The notes: generated by a model not told the origin, from the letters alone. A stretch of DNA of 12,680 nt from RGIG1681 sp045648025 (GCA_045648025.1 JAZRNH010000060.1:1-12680), one strand, 5' to 3'; positions 1 to 7,027 are shown, counted from the first letter of the stretch. A program made the numbers and translations.

Positions 1-546
1 GCTGCAAAAACTGTTGTAACAAAGAAATCTGCATTTGCAGGTGCTAAAGCTGCTAAAAGATCAGAACATGCTGAAACCTTTGCACAAATTCACTCACAAG
101 CAAAAGATCCTAAAGCATTTATTGCTACAGTTGGCTCAAAAGAAGCTTATCTTGAAAGCATTACAGACCCAGCAATGAAATCTGTTGCTGAAGCTGCTTA
201 TGATGCTGCTGTTGCAGCCATTGCTTATGATTCAGTTGTTGCTGAAAAATCTGCTGTTGTTGATGCAAGTGGAAAAGTTACTCAAATTGATGGTCATGCA
301 CCAGATGCAAACAGATCATTCTTTGACAATGTTCTTGGAGAACTCTTCAAACCTGGCTCTCCATTCTATGATGAAACAGGTCACAATATGTTTGCTGATT
401 TGGAAACTGCTGTTGTTACCGACAAGAAACCTCTTAAAGAAATTGCTACTATCTTAAAGAGCAAATATGGCATTGATTTAGAACAAATTCAAGCTGCTGT
501 TAAAGGAAAAGAAAAAGCTGCTGCTGGTCCAGAAGCAACCGCTTAA
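1..546 (+). CDS. Hypothetical Ala-rich protein, 5'-truncated by window edge
   Basis: The reading frame is open from the first base, so the true start lies upstream. 181 residues are visible, ending in TAA. The protein is rich in alanine and lysine, with long runs compatible with helices (for example AEAAYDAAVAAIAYDSVVAE in the middle). A more polar section follows with an FFDNVLGELF motif and an FYDETGHNMF motif, then a KSKYGIDLEQIQAAVKGK segment and an AAAGPEATA tail. There is no evident membrane segment or known catalytic motif. I do not recognise the family. The gene lies 19 bp upstream of the next gene on the same strand, with a clear ribosome binding site between them and no terminator, so the two are probably co-transcribed. 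An in-frame ATG at 175 exists, but no ribosome binding site precedes it and coding continues upstream, so it is not taken as the start. Confidence 0.8.
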   Translation, partial: AAKTVVTKKSAFAGAKAAKRSEHAETFAQIHSQAKDPKAFIATVGSKEAYLESITDPAMKSVAEAAYDAAVAAIAYDSVVAEKSAVVDASGKVTQIDGHAPDANRSFFDNVLGELFKPGSPFYDETGHNMFADLETAVVTDKKPLKEIATILKSKYGIDLEQIQAAVKGKEKAAAGPEATA

Positions 547-565
547 ATTTTAAGGAGTTTATAAT

Positions 566-1015
566 ATGAAAAAAGAAGTTAAAAAAGAAAATAAATCTAT
601 AATTTCATCAATTTTCACTGATGAACAACTTAAAAGATTAGATTTTTCAGAAGAAGAAATTGAAATTATAGAAGAAGCTGCATTGATTCGTCAAGCAGCA
701 GATGTTATGCCAAACTCAGAAGCAGAAATGGATGCTTTCTTCCAAAAATTAGATGAAACATTCCCTCCATCATCTGACATGGCTGAAACATATGAAAAAT
801 ATTTAAATTTAATGAAAGCAGATCCAAAATTCTTCAGCCAAATTGTTGCTATGAATGCTCTTCTTGATACTGTTGAAGATGAACCAGAAGCAAAAACTGA
901 AAAGATTTCTGTTAAAGATATCAAAAAAGAAAAAGCTGCTGTTTCAAACGAACAAAAACAAGCAAAACTTGCCAGAGTTGACGAAATGCTCAAAAGCCTT
1001 GCTGAAGGAAAATAA
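566..1015 (+). CDS. Hypothetical small acidic, helix-rich protein
   Basis: 149 residues. TAAGGAG at 551-557, eight bases before the ATG, supports the start. The protein has a lysine-rich N-terminus (residues 1-10). A highly acidic helical stretch of Glu/Ile-rich repeats follows at about 24-40, and then a mixed region containing MDAFFQKLDETFPP. The C-terminal part (about 105-149) is charged and Lys/Glu/Ala-rich, and is probably helical or coiled-coil. There is no signal peptide or transmembrane segment, so it should be cytoplasmic. I do not recognise the family. It is the second gene of a pair with the truncated Ala-rich gene upstream, and a strong hairpin terminator begins 13 bp after its stop. 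A function in common with the upstream gene is plausible from the operon but nothing in the sequence says what it is. Confidence 0.85.
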   Translation: MKKEVKKENKSIISSIFTDEQLKRLDFSEEEIEIIEEAALIRQAADVMPNSEAEMDAFFQKLDETFPPSSDMAETYEKYLNLMKADPKFFSQIVAMNALLDTVEDEPEAKTEKISVKDIKKEKAAVSNEQKQAKLARVDEMLKSLAEGK

Positions 1016-1028
1016 TAATTTATAGCCA

Positions 1029-1060
1029 AAAAGAGAACCCCAAAAAAAGGGTTCTCTTTT
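1029..1060 (+). terminator. Rho-independent terminator after the 566-1015 gene
   Basis: A 12-bp perfect stem (left arm 1029-1040, right arm 1049-1060, core GAGAACCC / GGGTTCTC) closes an 8-base A-rich loop. On the plus strand it runs into a T-rich tail after 1056. The complementary strand also gives a T run, so it can act as a back-up stop for gyrA transcription from the right. Confidence 0.9.
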
Positions 1061-1114
1061 TTTCTTTATTTTTTTGTGATTTATTATTGATTTTTTGCTT
1101 ATTTTTTTGCTAAG

Positions 1115-1144
1115 AAAAATGACTTGAAATTTCAAGTCATTTTT
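1115..1144 (-). terminator. Palindromic terminator for gyrBA (probably bidirectional)
   Basis: This is a perfect 15+15 palindrome without a spacer, centred on GAAATTTC, with A5 on the left and T-rich sequence on the right. On the minus strand it lies just after the gyrA stop and ends in T5 followed by CTTAGC. On the plus strand it is followed by TTTTTGTTTTTATT. It therefore fits termination of the gyrase operon and probably also stops read-through from the left. Confidence 0.85.
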
Positions 1145-1152
1145 TGTTTTTA

Positions 1153-3684
1153 TTAATTTTCATCTGAAATTATTGGCTCATCAATAACAATTGGTTCTTC
1201 TTCGGTTTCGCCAGTAATGTCTTCTGCAATAGTATCTGCAATTGCAACACAAGATACTGAATCACCTTCTTTGAGTCTCATAACCTTTACACCAATAGTG
1301 TCTCTTGTTATTCTTGAAATTGAACTTGCTGGAGTTCTGATAATGATTCCGTTATTTGCGATAATCATAACATCTTCATCTTCACTAACTTGTTTAAGAC
1401 CAACAAGTCTTCCGGTTTTTTCGTTGAAAATACCGGCCTTGATGCCTTTTCCATTTCTGTTTTGAACTTTATATTCAGAAACATCTGTTCTCTTTCCATA
1501 GCCTTTTTCTGTGATTGTTAAAATGTCTTTGCCTTGTTTATAAACAAGCATATCAACAAGATAATCACCTCTTTCAAGGTCAATTGCTTTAACACCCATT
1601 GTATCTCTTCCAAGTGGTCTGCAATCGGTTTCTGGGAATCGGATACATTTTCCATTAAATGTTGCAACCATAACAGTATCTTCACCGTTTGTATATTCAA
1701 CATTAACAAGTTCATCACCATCAGCAAGAGCAATTGCTATCTTACCAGTTTTTCTAATGCTTTCAAATTCTTCAGCAGGTGTCTTTTTGATTAAACCATT
1801 TCTAGTTGCCATCACTAAGAAACCTTTGTTTTCTGGCATTTTTGGAAGAATTGCTTGAACTCTTTCATCTTTTTCAAGTGAAAGCAAGTTAACAAGATTT
1901 CTGCCTCTTGCAGTCTTTTGTTCTTCTGGAATGTCGTAGCCTTTTATTGCATAAACCTTACCTTTGTTTGTGAAGAACATAAGAGTATCGTGAGTTGAAC
2001 AAATGAACATATGTTCAACAAAGTCTTCTTCTTTTGGCTTATGGGTTGTGGTTCCCATTCCGCCTCTGTGTTGTTGTTTATATTCAGAAACTGGAATTCT
2101 CTTAACATATCCAAAGTGTGTCATAGAGATAACAACATCTTCTTTTTCAATAAGGTCTTCAATGTTGATGTCAGTTGAAGTTGTATAATCAACTTCTGTC
2201 TTTCTTTCATCACCATAAGTTTCTTTGAGTTCTTCAATTTCTTTAACAATAACTGCTTTGATTTTTTCTTCACTTGCTAAAATGCCTTTAAGCTCAATGA
2301 TAAGAGCTCTAAGGTCTGCAAGTTCGTTGTTGAGTTTTTCAACTTCTAAGCTTGTGAGTCTTTGAAGTCTCATATCAAGAATAGCACCAGCTTGAATTGC
2401 TGAAAGCATAAATGATGATTGAAGATTGTTTGAAGCTTCTTCTCTGTCTTTTGATGCTTTAATGATTTTGATAACTTCATCAATATTTGCAAGAGCAACA
2501 ACCAAACCTTCAATGATATGTTCTCTTTCTTCAGCTTTGTTAAGCTCATATTTTGTTCTTCTATAAATAACTTCTTTTTGGTGTGCAATATAATTTTCTA
2601 AAATTTGCTTAATGTTTAAAACTCTTGGATATCCATCAACAAGTGCTAAGAAGTTGATTCCATAAGAGCATTGAAGTTGTGTCTTTTTGAAAAGTGTGTT
2701 CAATACAACTTGTGCATTGAAATCTCTTTTTACATCAAAAACAATTCTCATACCATGACGGTCAGATTCTTCTCTGATGTCTGAAATACCTTCAATTCGC
2801 TTATTTTTAACCATTTCAGCGACTTGCTTAATCATTTCAGCCTTATTTACTTGGTAAGGAATTTCTGTTACTACAATCTTTGCTTTTCCGTCATTATCTT
2901 CTTCAATGTCGGTTTTTGATCTAATAACCACACCGCCCTTTCCAGTTAAGTATGCTTGACGAAGGGCATCTGTGCCCATAATCACACCACCAGTTGGATA
3001 GTCTGGTGCAGGTAAAATTTCCATAATTTCTTCAATAGTGATTTCTGGATTATTGATAACTGCAACAGTTGCATTGATAACTTCTGTTAAGTTGTGTGGT
3101 GGAATGTTTGTTGCCATACCAACCGCAATACCGTCTGAGCCGTTTACCAAAAGGTTTGGAAACCTTGCAGGAAGCACATCTGGTTGCTTTAATGTTGCAT
3201 CAAAGTTTGGTGAGAAATCAACAGTTTCTTTGTCGATATCTCTAAGCATTTCATCAGCAAGTTTTGAAAGTCTTGCTTCGGTGTATCTGTAAGCTGCTGG
3301 TGGGTCACCGTCAACAGAACCAAAGTTTCCGTGACCTTCAACAAGTTGATATCTAATTGCAAAGTCTTGTGCAAGTCTAACAAGTGCACCATAAACTGAG
3401 CTGTCACCGTGTGGGTGATATTTACCAAGAACATCACCGACGATTCTTGCACATTTTTTGTGTGGCTTGTCAGAAGTGATGCCAACTTCGTTCATTGAAT
3501 ATAAAATTCTTCTGTGAACTGGTTTTAAACCATCTCTAACATCAGGAATCGCTCTCGAAACATTAACTGCCATTGCATAAGCAATGAAACTTTTTTTCAT
3601 TTCATCATTGATTTCAACAGAGTGAATAACGGTGTTATCAATGATTTTTTCATGTTCTAAACTATAATCTCTTTTCTTCGCCAT
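1153..3684 (-). CDS. gyrA: DNA gyrase subunit A
   Basis: 843 residues, a normal GyrA length. GyrA is the DNA-breaking subunit of the A2B2 gyrase that introduces negative supercoils. The winged-helix/DNA-gate part (about 30-180) contains IPDVRDGLKPVHRRIL and AAYRYTEARL, whose Tyr134 matches the catalytic E. coli Tyr122. The tower and coiled-coil follow at about 360-490 and the beta-pinwheel at about 515-815. A Glu/Asp-rich tail ends the protein. The quinolone-region motif reads GKYHPHGDSSVYGALVRLAQ: Ser95 equals E. coli Ser83, but Gly99 stands where E. coli has Asp87. The GyrA box reads QHRGGMG (538-544) instead of QRRGGKG. A second box-like QNRNGKG lies at 741-747. These features favour GyrA over ParC, as does being downstream of gyrB. 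The start has GGGGAG about six bases upstream, overlapping the gyrB stop region. The gene lies 11 bp after gyrB, so translation is probably coupled. Confidence 0.97.
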   Translation of the reverse strand: MAKKRDYSLEHEKIIDNTVIHSVEINDEMKKSFIAYAMAVNVSRAIPDVRDGLKPVHRRILYSMNEVGITSDKPHKKCARIVGDVLGKYHPHGDSSVYGALVRLAQDFAIRYQLVEGHGNFGSVDGDPPAAYRYTEARLSKLADEMLRDIDKETVDFSPNFDATLKQPDVLPARFPNLLVNGSDGIAVGMATNIPPHNLTEVINATVAVINNPEITIEEIMEILPAPDYPTGGVIMGTDALRQAYLTGKGGVVIRSKTDIEEDNDGKAKIVVTEIPYQVNKAEMIKQVAEMVKNKRIEGISDIREESDRHGMRIVFDVKRDFNAQVVLNTLFKKTQLQCSYGINFLALVDGYPRVLNIKQILENYIAHQKEVIYRRTKYELNKAEEREHIIEGLVVALANIDEVIKIIKASKDREEASNNLQSSFMLSAIQAGAILDMRLQRLTSLEVEKLNNELADLRALIIELKGILASEEKIKAVIVKEIEELKETYGDERKTEVDYTTSTDINIEDLIEKEDVVISMTHFGYVKRIPVSEYKQQHRGGMGTTTHKPKEEDFVEHMFICSTHDTLMFFTNKGKVYAIKGYDIPEEQKTARGRNLVNLLSLEKDERVQAILPKMPENKGFLVMATRNGLIKKTPAEEFESIRKTGKIAIALADGDELVNVEYTNGEDTVMVATFNGKCIRFPETDCRPLGRDTMGVKAIDLERGDYLVDMLVYKQGKDILTITEKGYGKRTDVSEYKVQNRNGKGIKAGIFNEKTGRLVGLKQVSEDEDVMIIANNGIIIRTPASSISRITRDTIGVKVMRLKEGDSVSCVAIADTIAEDITGETEEEPIVIDEPIISDEN

Positions 3685-3695
3685 ATCTTTCTCCC

Positions 3696-5615
3696 CTAAA
3701 TATCCAAATCATCAACAAGTTTCGCATTTTCTTCGATAAATTTTCTTCTAAGTTCTGGAGCATCACCCATCAAAAGTGTGAAGATTTTATCTGCTTCAAT
3801 TGCATCTTTCATTTGAATTTGAATAAGTCCTCTGTTTTCAGGATTCATTGTAGTATCCCAAAGTTGTTCTTTGTCCATTTCACCAAGACCTTTATATCTT
3901 TGAACATCTAAGCCCTTTGTTCCCATTTCTTGAACTTTTGTAGCTTTTTCTTGTTCGCTGTAACAATATTCAACTCTCTTGCCTTTTTGAAGTTTATAAA
4001 GTGGAGGCATCGCTGAATAAACATGTCCAGTTTCAATGAGTCCTGGCATATAGCGATAGAAGAATGTGAGAAGCAATATTCTAATGTGAGCACCGTCAAC
4101 ATCGGCATCGGTCATACAAATAATTTTGTCGTATCTAAGTTTTTCTGGATCAAACTCTTGTCCAACACCGCCGCCAAATGCGGTAATCATTGCTTTGATT
4201 TCTTCATTTGCAAGAACATGGTTGAGTCTTGCTTTTTCTACATTAATAATTTTACCCCTGAGTGGCAAAATAGCCTGAAATCTACGGTCACGGCATTGTT
4301 TTGCTGTTCCACCCGCAGAATCACCCTCAACGATATAAATTTCGCAAAGTTTTGGGTCTTTTTCGGTGCAGTCAGCAAGTTTGCCAGGAAGAGTGGTTGA
4401 TTCAAGTGCACCTTTTCTTCTTGCCATATTTCTTGCAGCTTGAGCTGCTTCTCTTGCTTTTTGAGCTGTTACCGATCTTAAAATGATGCTTCTTGCATCA
4501 TCTGGATTTTCTTCTAAATAAGTTCCAAAGCTTTCAACAACAGCATTTGCAACTTCGCCAGACATATAGCTGTTTCCAAGTTTTGTTTTTGTTTGACCTT
4601 CAAATTGTGGTTCTTGAAGTTTTACAGAAACAACTGCGGTGATGCCTTCTCTAACATCATCACCAGAAAGTTTGTCTGCATCTTTTAAAATTTTAAGTTT
4701 GTGACCATAGTCATTAACAATTTTAAGTAATGCCTTTTTAAAACCTTCAATGTGAGTTCCACCTTCGGTTGTGTTGATGTTATTTGCATAGCCGTGAATA
4801 ACTTGGTTATAACCATCGTTATATTGGAAAGCAATTTCAACTTGACCAGTTCCGTCTTTTGAAACAAAATCAATATAAATTGGCTTCTTTAAAATTGTTG
4901 TTTTACCTTCGTTAAGTTCATTAACAAATTCAACAATACCACCTTCATAGTGGAATGTTTCTTGTTTGTCAACTCTTGCATCTTTGATAATGATGGTGAT
5001 TCCCTTGTTTAAAAATGCAAGTTCTCTGAGTCTTTTTCTAATCACATCATAGTCAAACACAACAGTTTCAAAAATTTCGTCATCTGGCATAAATGTAACT
5101 TTTGTGCCTGTTTCTTTGGTTTCACCAACAACTGCAAGGTCTCTTTGTGGAACACCTCTGTTATAGGTTTGTTTGTGGATTTTTCCATTTTGTTTAACTT
5201 CAACTTCAAGCCACTCAGAAAGAGCATTTACACAAGACAAACCAACACCGTGAAGGCCACCAGAAATTTTGTAGCCACCATCACCAAATTTGCCACCAGC
5301 ATGAAGTTTTGTCAAAACAAGTTCAACAGCACTTTTGCCTTCTTCTTTGTTTATGCCTGTTGGAATACCTCTTCCGTTATCTGTAACGGTGCAAGAGCCG
5401 TCTTTGTTGATTTCAACTGAAACAGTGTCACAGTATCCTGCAAGAGCTTCGTCAATTGAGTTGTCAACAATTTCGCTAATCAAGTGGTGAAGACCATGTG
5501 TATCGGTTGAACCAATATACATACCAGGTCTTTTTCTAACAGGTTCAAGGCCTCTGAGCACTGTGATTTGCTCAGCACCATAATTATTATTTTCAACTTT
5601 TGATAAATCGTCCAT
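3696..5615 (-). CDS. gyrB: DNA gyrase subunit B
   Basis: 639 residues, typical of the short Bacillota form. GyrB is the ATPase subunit of gyrase. The GHKL ATP-binding fold holds EIVDNSIDEALAG (catalytic Glu48, Asn52), TDNGRGIPTGI (Asp79) and the lid GGLHGVG (119-125). The transducer domain follows at about 230-400. The TOPRIM domain has EGDSAGG (430-436) and the metal-binding DADVDG (Asp503, 505, 507). QRYKGLGEM (572-580) is in the C-terminal part. Arg453 replaces the Lys447 of E. coli in the quinolone region, a conservative change. The ATG at 5615 follows AAGGGTG, a moderate ribosome binding site. It is the first gene of a gyrB-gyrA operon, with a promoter about 40 bp upstream. recF is not directly upstream as in most Bacillota; two unknown genes on the other strand separate them. 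Confidence 0.98.
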   Translation of the reverse strand: MDDLSKVENNNYGAEQITVLRGLEPVRKRPGMYIGSTDTHGLHHLISEIVDNSIDEALAGYCDTVSVEINKDGSCTVTDNGRGIPTGINKEEGKSAVELVLTKLHAGGKFGDGGYKISGGLHGVGLSCVNALSEWLEVEVKQNGKIHKQTYNRGVPQRDLAVVGETKETGTKVTFMPDDEIFETVVFDYDVIRKRLRELAFLNKGITIIIKDARVDKQETFHYEGGIVEFVNELNEGKTTILKKPIYIDFVSKDGTGQVEIAFQYNDGYNQVIHGYANNINTTEGGTHIEGFKKALLKIVNDYGHKLKILKDADKLSGDDVREGITAVVSVKLQEPQFEGQTKTKLGNSYMSGEVANAVVESFGTYLEENPDDARSIILRSVTAQKAREAAQAARNMARRKGALESTTLPGKLADCTEKDPKLCEIYIVEGDSAGGTAKQCRDRRFQAILPLRGKIINVEKARLNHVLANEEIKAMITAFGGGVGQEFDPEKLRYDKIICMTDADVDGAHIRILLLTFFYRYMPGLIETGHVYSAMPPLYKLQKGKRVEYCYSEQEKATKVQEMGTKGLDVQRYKGLGEMDKEQLWDTTMNPENRGLIQIQMKDAIEADKIFTLLMGDAPELRRKFIEENAKLVDDLDI

Positions 5616-5650
5616 ATTTCACCCTTTTAAATATTTTTTAACACAGCCGT

Positions 5651-5680
5651 ATTATATCACAAAAATTGCCGTCAAAACAA
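5651..5680 (-). promoter_or_regulatory. Putative gyrB promoter (extended -10)
   Basis: On the minus strand TATAAT (5651-5656) is preceded by TGA, giving the extended -10 form TGATATAAT. A weak -35 TTGTTT (5675-5680) lies 18 bases upstream. A closer TTGACG is present, but at 13 bases it is too near to serve as a standard -35. The start point would be about 30 bases before the gyrB ATG. Confidence 0.6.
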
Positions 5681-5688
5681 GCAATTTT
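5662..5688. repeat. Inverted repeat overlapping the gyrB promoter
   Basis: Perfect 8-base arms AAAATTGC (5662-5669) and GCAATTTT (5681-5688) are separated by 11 bases. The -35 of the gyrB promoter sits in the spacer and one arm lies between -10 and -35. No T run follows, so it is not a terminator; an operator is the likeliest role, by inference from position. Confidence 0.5.
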
Positions 5689-5809
5689 GCCCTTATATAT
5701 AATTATATTTATAATATAAGTATATTTATAGCGGAAATCGGGTCAAATTTTGCCATTTTTTGGATAGTTTGTTAATATTTTGATTTATTGTCATTGTTTT
5801 TAAATTTAT

Positions 5810-5837
5810 TTTACAAATAGATATTTTTTGCTATAAT
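5810..5837 (+). promoter_or_regulatory. Putative promoter of the 5870 gene
   Basis: TTTACA (5810-5815), a 16-base spacer and TATAAT (5832-5837) preceded by TGC, which makes an extended -10. The upstream sequence is T-rich. Transcription would start near 5844, leaving a leader of about 25 bases with AAGGA at 5856-5860. Confidence 0.7.
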
Positions 5838-5869
5838 GAAATTAGCGACAATAAAAAGGAACTATAATT

Positions 5870-6568
5870 ATGCCAAAAAAAGAAAATAACCTTACAAGTG
5901 CATCTTTAAAAAGAGCAGTTGAAAAAATGAATCTTCCTTCACTCAAAGGGCTTCCAGCAGAAGTTGTTAAAAACAAAATGAACGAAGCACTTTTAGCAGA
6001 AGGCATTAATGTTGAAAAATTAAAAGATAAAGCAGTTATCAGAGATGTAACCGAACAAGGAATTTCTGTTACATCACTCACCAAAGACTTTGATAAAATT
6101 GCTGAAAATATTTCTAATGGCGGACCAGAAGCCGCAGTTAAAGGTGCTAAAAAGCCACTTAAAATTATTGTTATGCCAAGCGAACTTCCAAAAGACTCAC
6201 AAAGAGGCGGAAAAGCTGCTGCAATCAGCATCATTAGAAGCAAAATTCAAAATGCAGCATCTGCTGCTGGTTGGTCACCAGAAGACCTTATGAAACCAAT
6301 GGGTGCAATCGACTGCAACTTCAAATCTGGTCAGGGTCAAGTGAAAACTGGTGGAAAACCATATATTGAAGCAATGAGTGAAGTTATTTATCAATCTGCT
6401 GTTATGAGAAACAACTTCAATAAAACCAAAGAGGGTGCAGAAGAATCTCTTGGAACTGCAGCTCCAGATTATGGCAGAACAGCAAATGCAATCGGTGATA
6501 TGGTTGGACCATCTGGTGATGGCACTCTTGAAATGGAAAACGGCGAATTTGTTCTTGCACCAAACTAA
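5870..6568 (+). CDS. Hypothetical soluble protein, unknown family
   Basis: 232 residues, supported by its own promoter, AAGGA nine bases before the ATG, and codon usage like the neighbours. The N-terminal part (1-100) is Lys/Glu-rich and mostly helical in character. A basic patch at about 88-96 leads into a short hydrophobic strand KIIVMPSELP. The middle (about 115-150) contains AAAISIIRSKIQNAASAAGW. The C-terminal third is glycine-rich and ends in a compact acidic strand (GTLEMENGEFVLAPN). There is no signal peptide, transmembrane helix, cysteine cluster or familiar catalytic motif, so it is probably cytoplasmic. I do not recognise the family. It lies between divergent gyrB and the next unknown gene on the same strand, with no terminator visible after it, so the two may be partly co-transcribed. 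Confidence 0.88.
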   Translation: MPKKENNLTSASLKRAVEKMNLPSLKGLPAEVVKNKMNEALLAEGINVEKLKDKAVIRDVTEQGISVTSLTKDFDKIAENISNGGPEAAVKGAKKPLKIIVMPSELPKDSQRGGKAAAISIIRSKIQNAASAAGWSPEDLMKPMGAIDCNFKSGQGQVKTGGKPYIEAMSEVIYQSAVMRNNFNKTKEGAEESLGTAAPDYGRTANAIGDMVGPSGDGTLEMENGEFVLAPN

Positions 6569-6587
6569 TAAAATTTCATCTTCCCTA

Positions 6588-6616
6588 TTTACATTTTGCC
6601 GCCGTCGGTTTATAAT
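6588..6616 (+). promoter_or_regulatory. Putative promoter of the 6643 gene
   Basis: TTTACA (6588-6593), a 17-base spacer and a perfect TATAAT (6611-6616) in the gap between two same-strand genes. The predicted start is near 6623, about 20 bases before the ATG. Confidence 0.75.
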
Positions 6617-6621
6617 AAACC
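6607..6621. repeat. Perfect inverted repeat centred on a -10 element
   Basis: GGTTTATAATAAACC consists of 7-base arms around one central base and covers the whole TATAAT of the promoter. A dimeric repressor site is a reasonable inference; chance cannot be excluded because half of the repeat is the -10 itself. Confidence 0.45.
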
Positions 6622-6642
6622 TACAAATTTTGGAGAAAAAAT

Positions 6643-6987
6643 ATGGCAAATTTATATATTGAAGATAAATATTATGAAACAAAACTTCCTGATGGATCAA
6701 TAATGTTCACCAGAACAAGACACATTGTTAATGCACTTTTATATTACAAACAACAATGCTATGACATTATTGAAAAAGGAAACAAAACAATTTCAAGCAC
6801 TCCAAAAATTATGGCTGTTAACTCTTTTGAAGAAGCCATGCAAAAAATCAATAGATTAACAGACACAAAGTCAAGAATTGTGAAGGCTGAAAAAATGATA
6901 GAGAGAATTGACGGCATACTCAGAAAAATGGCTGAAAAATCTTCTCAACCAAACCTTCCTGAAGGTGAACAAGGATTTGGAAAATAA
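6643..6987 (+). CDS. Hypothetical small helical protein
   Basis: 114 residues. TGGAG at 6631-6635, seven bases before the ATG, and a near-consensus promoter support the gene. The first 30 residues are aromatic and probably beta-rich (ANLYIEDKYYETKLPDGSIM). Two helical, charged stretches follow, at about 31-48 and 62-97. A short Pro/Gly-rich tail ends the protein. There is no membrane segment and no known motif; the family is not recognised. It points toward recF and the two share one palindromic terminator. With the 5870 gene it forms a two-gene insertion between gyrB and recF, genes that are usually neighbours in Bacillota. A structural or regulatory adaptor role would be a guess. Confidence 0.85.
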   Translation: MANLYIEDKYYETKLPDGSIMFTRTRHIVNALLYYKQQCYDIIEKGNKTISSTPKIMAVNSFEEAMQKINRLTDTKSRIVKAEKMIERIDGILRKMAEKSSQPNLPEGEQGFGK

Positions 6988-6994
6988 TAAAACA

Positions 6995-7022
6995 AAAAAC
7001 ACGGCAAATTTGCCGTGTTTTT
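6995..7022. terminator. Bidirectional terminator shared by the 6643 gene and recF
   Basis: A perfect 14+14 palindrome, AAAAACACGGCAAA and its complement, lies in the 40-bp gap between two converging stop codons. T runs appear on the 3' side in both directions (TTTTTCTTTTTT rightward, TTTTTTG leftward), so one hairpin serves both genes. Confidence 0.9.
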
Positions 7023-7027
7023 CTTTT

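Larger units (their letters stand above)
5616..5869. other. Divergent intergenic region, AT-rich; alternative candidate origin segment
   Basis: 254 bp between divergent gyrB and the unknown gene at 5870. It holds a leftward promoter with an overlapping inverted repeat and a rightward promoter. At 5693-5730 there is a tract in which 37 of 38 bases are A or T. That tract contains a direct repeat of TATATTTATA (5704-5713 and 5721-5730). Such a tract could be a DNA-unwinding element, but no TTATCCACA-type DnaA boxes are visible, so origin function is only a possibility. AATTTTGCC recurs at 5684-5692 and 5746-5754. No RNA gene or small reading frame is evident. Confidence 0.35.

Noticed and set aside
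560..565. TATAAT just before the ATG at 566
   Set aside because: A start point would fall inside the coding sequence. The hexamer lies between a good ribosome binding site and the start codon, so it is chance in an AT-rich gap.
1153..3684. ParC (topoisomerase IV subunit A) instead of GyrA
   Set aside because: A recognisable GyrA box, an acidic tail and coupling to gyrB next to recF/dnaA favour gyrase, although the box is not consensus.
4023..4400. 125-codon open frame on the plus strand inside gyrB
   Set aside because: This is the antisense of the conserved TOPRIM region of GyrB; the gyrB frame is certain.
5670..5675. TTGACG on the minus strand as -35 of gyrB
   Set aside because: Only 13 bases separate it from the TATAAT, well short of the usual 16-18; the extended -10 explains the promoter without it.
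5863..5868. Second TATAAT directly before the ATG at 5870
   Set aside because: It is too close to the start codon to leave room for the ribosome binding site; the extended -10 at 5832-5837 is the better promoter.
5842..6243. 133-codon open frame on the minus strand
   Set aside because: It lies wholly over the well-supported plus-strand gene at 5870 and its promoter region. It has no convincing ribosome binding site, and its hydrophobic composition is what the complement of a Lys/Glu-rich gene gives.
6275..6700. 141-codon open frame on the minus strand
   Set aside because: It overlaps the ends of two plus-strand genes and the promoter between them. Its odd His/Cys/Trp-rich composition is unlike the real genes here.
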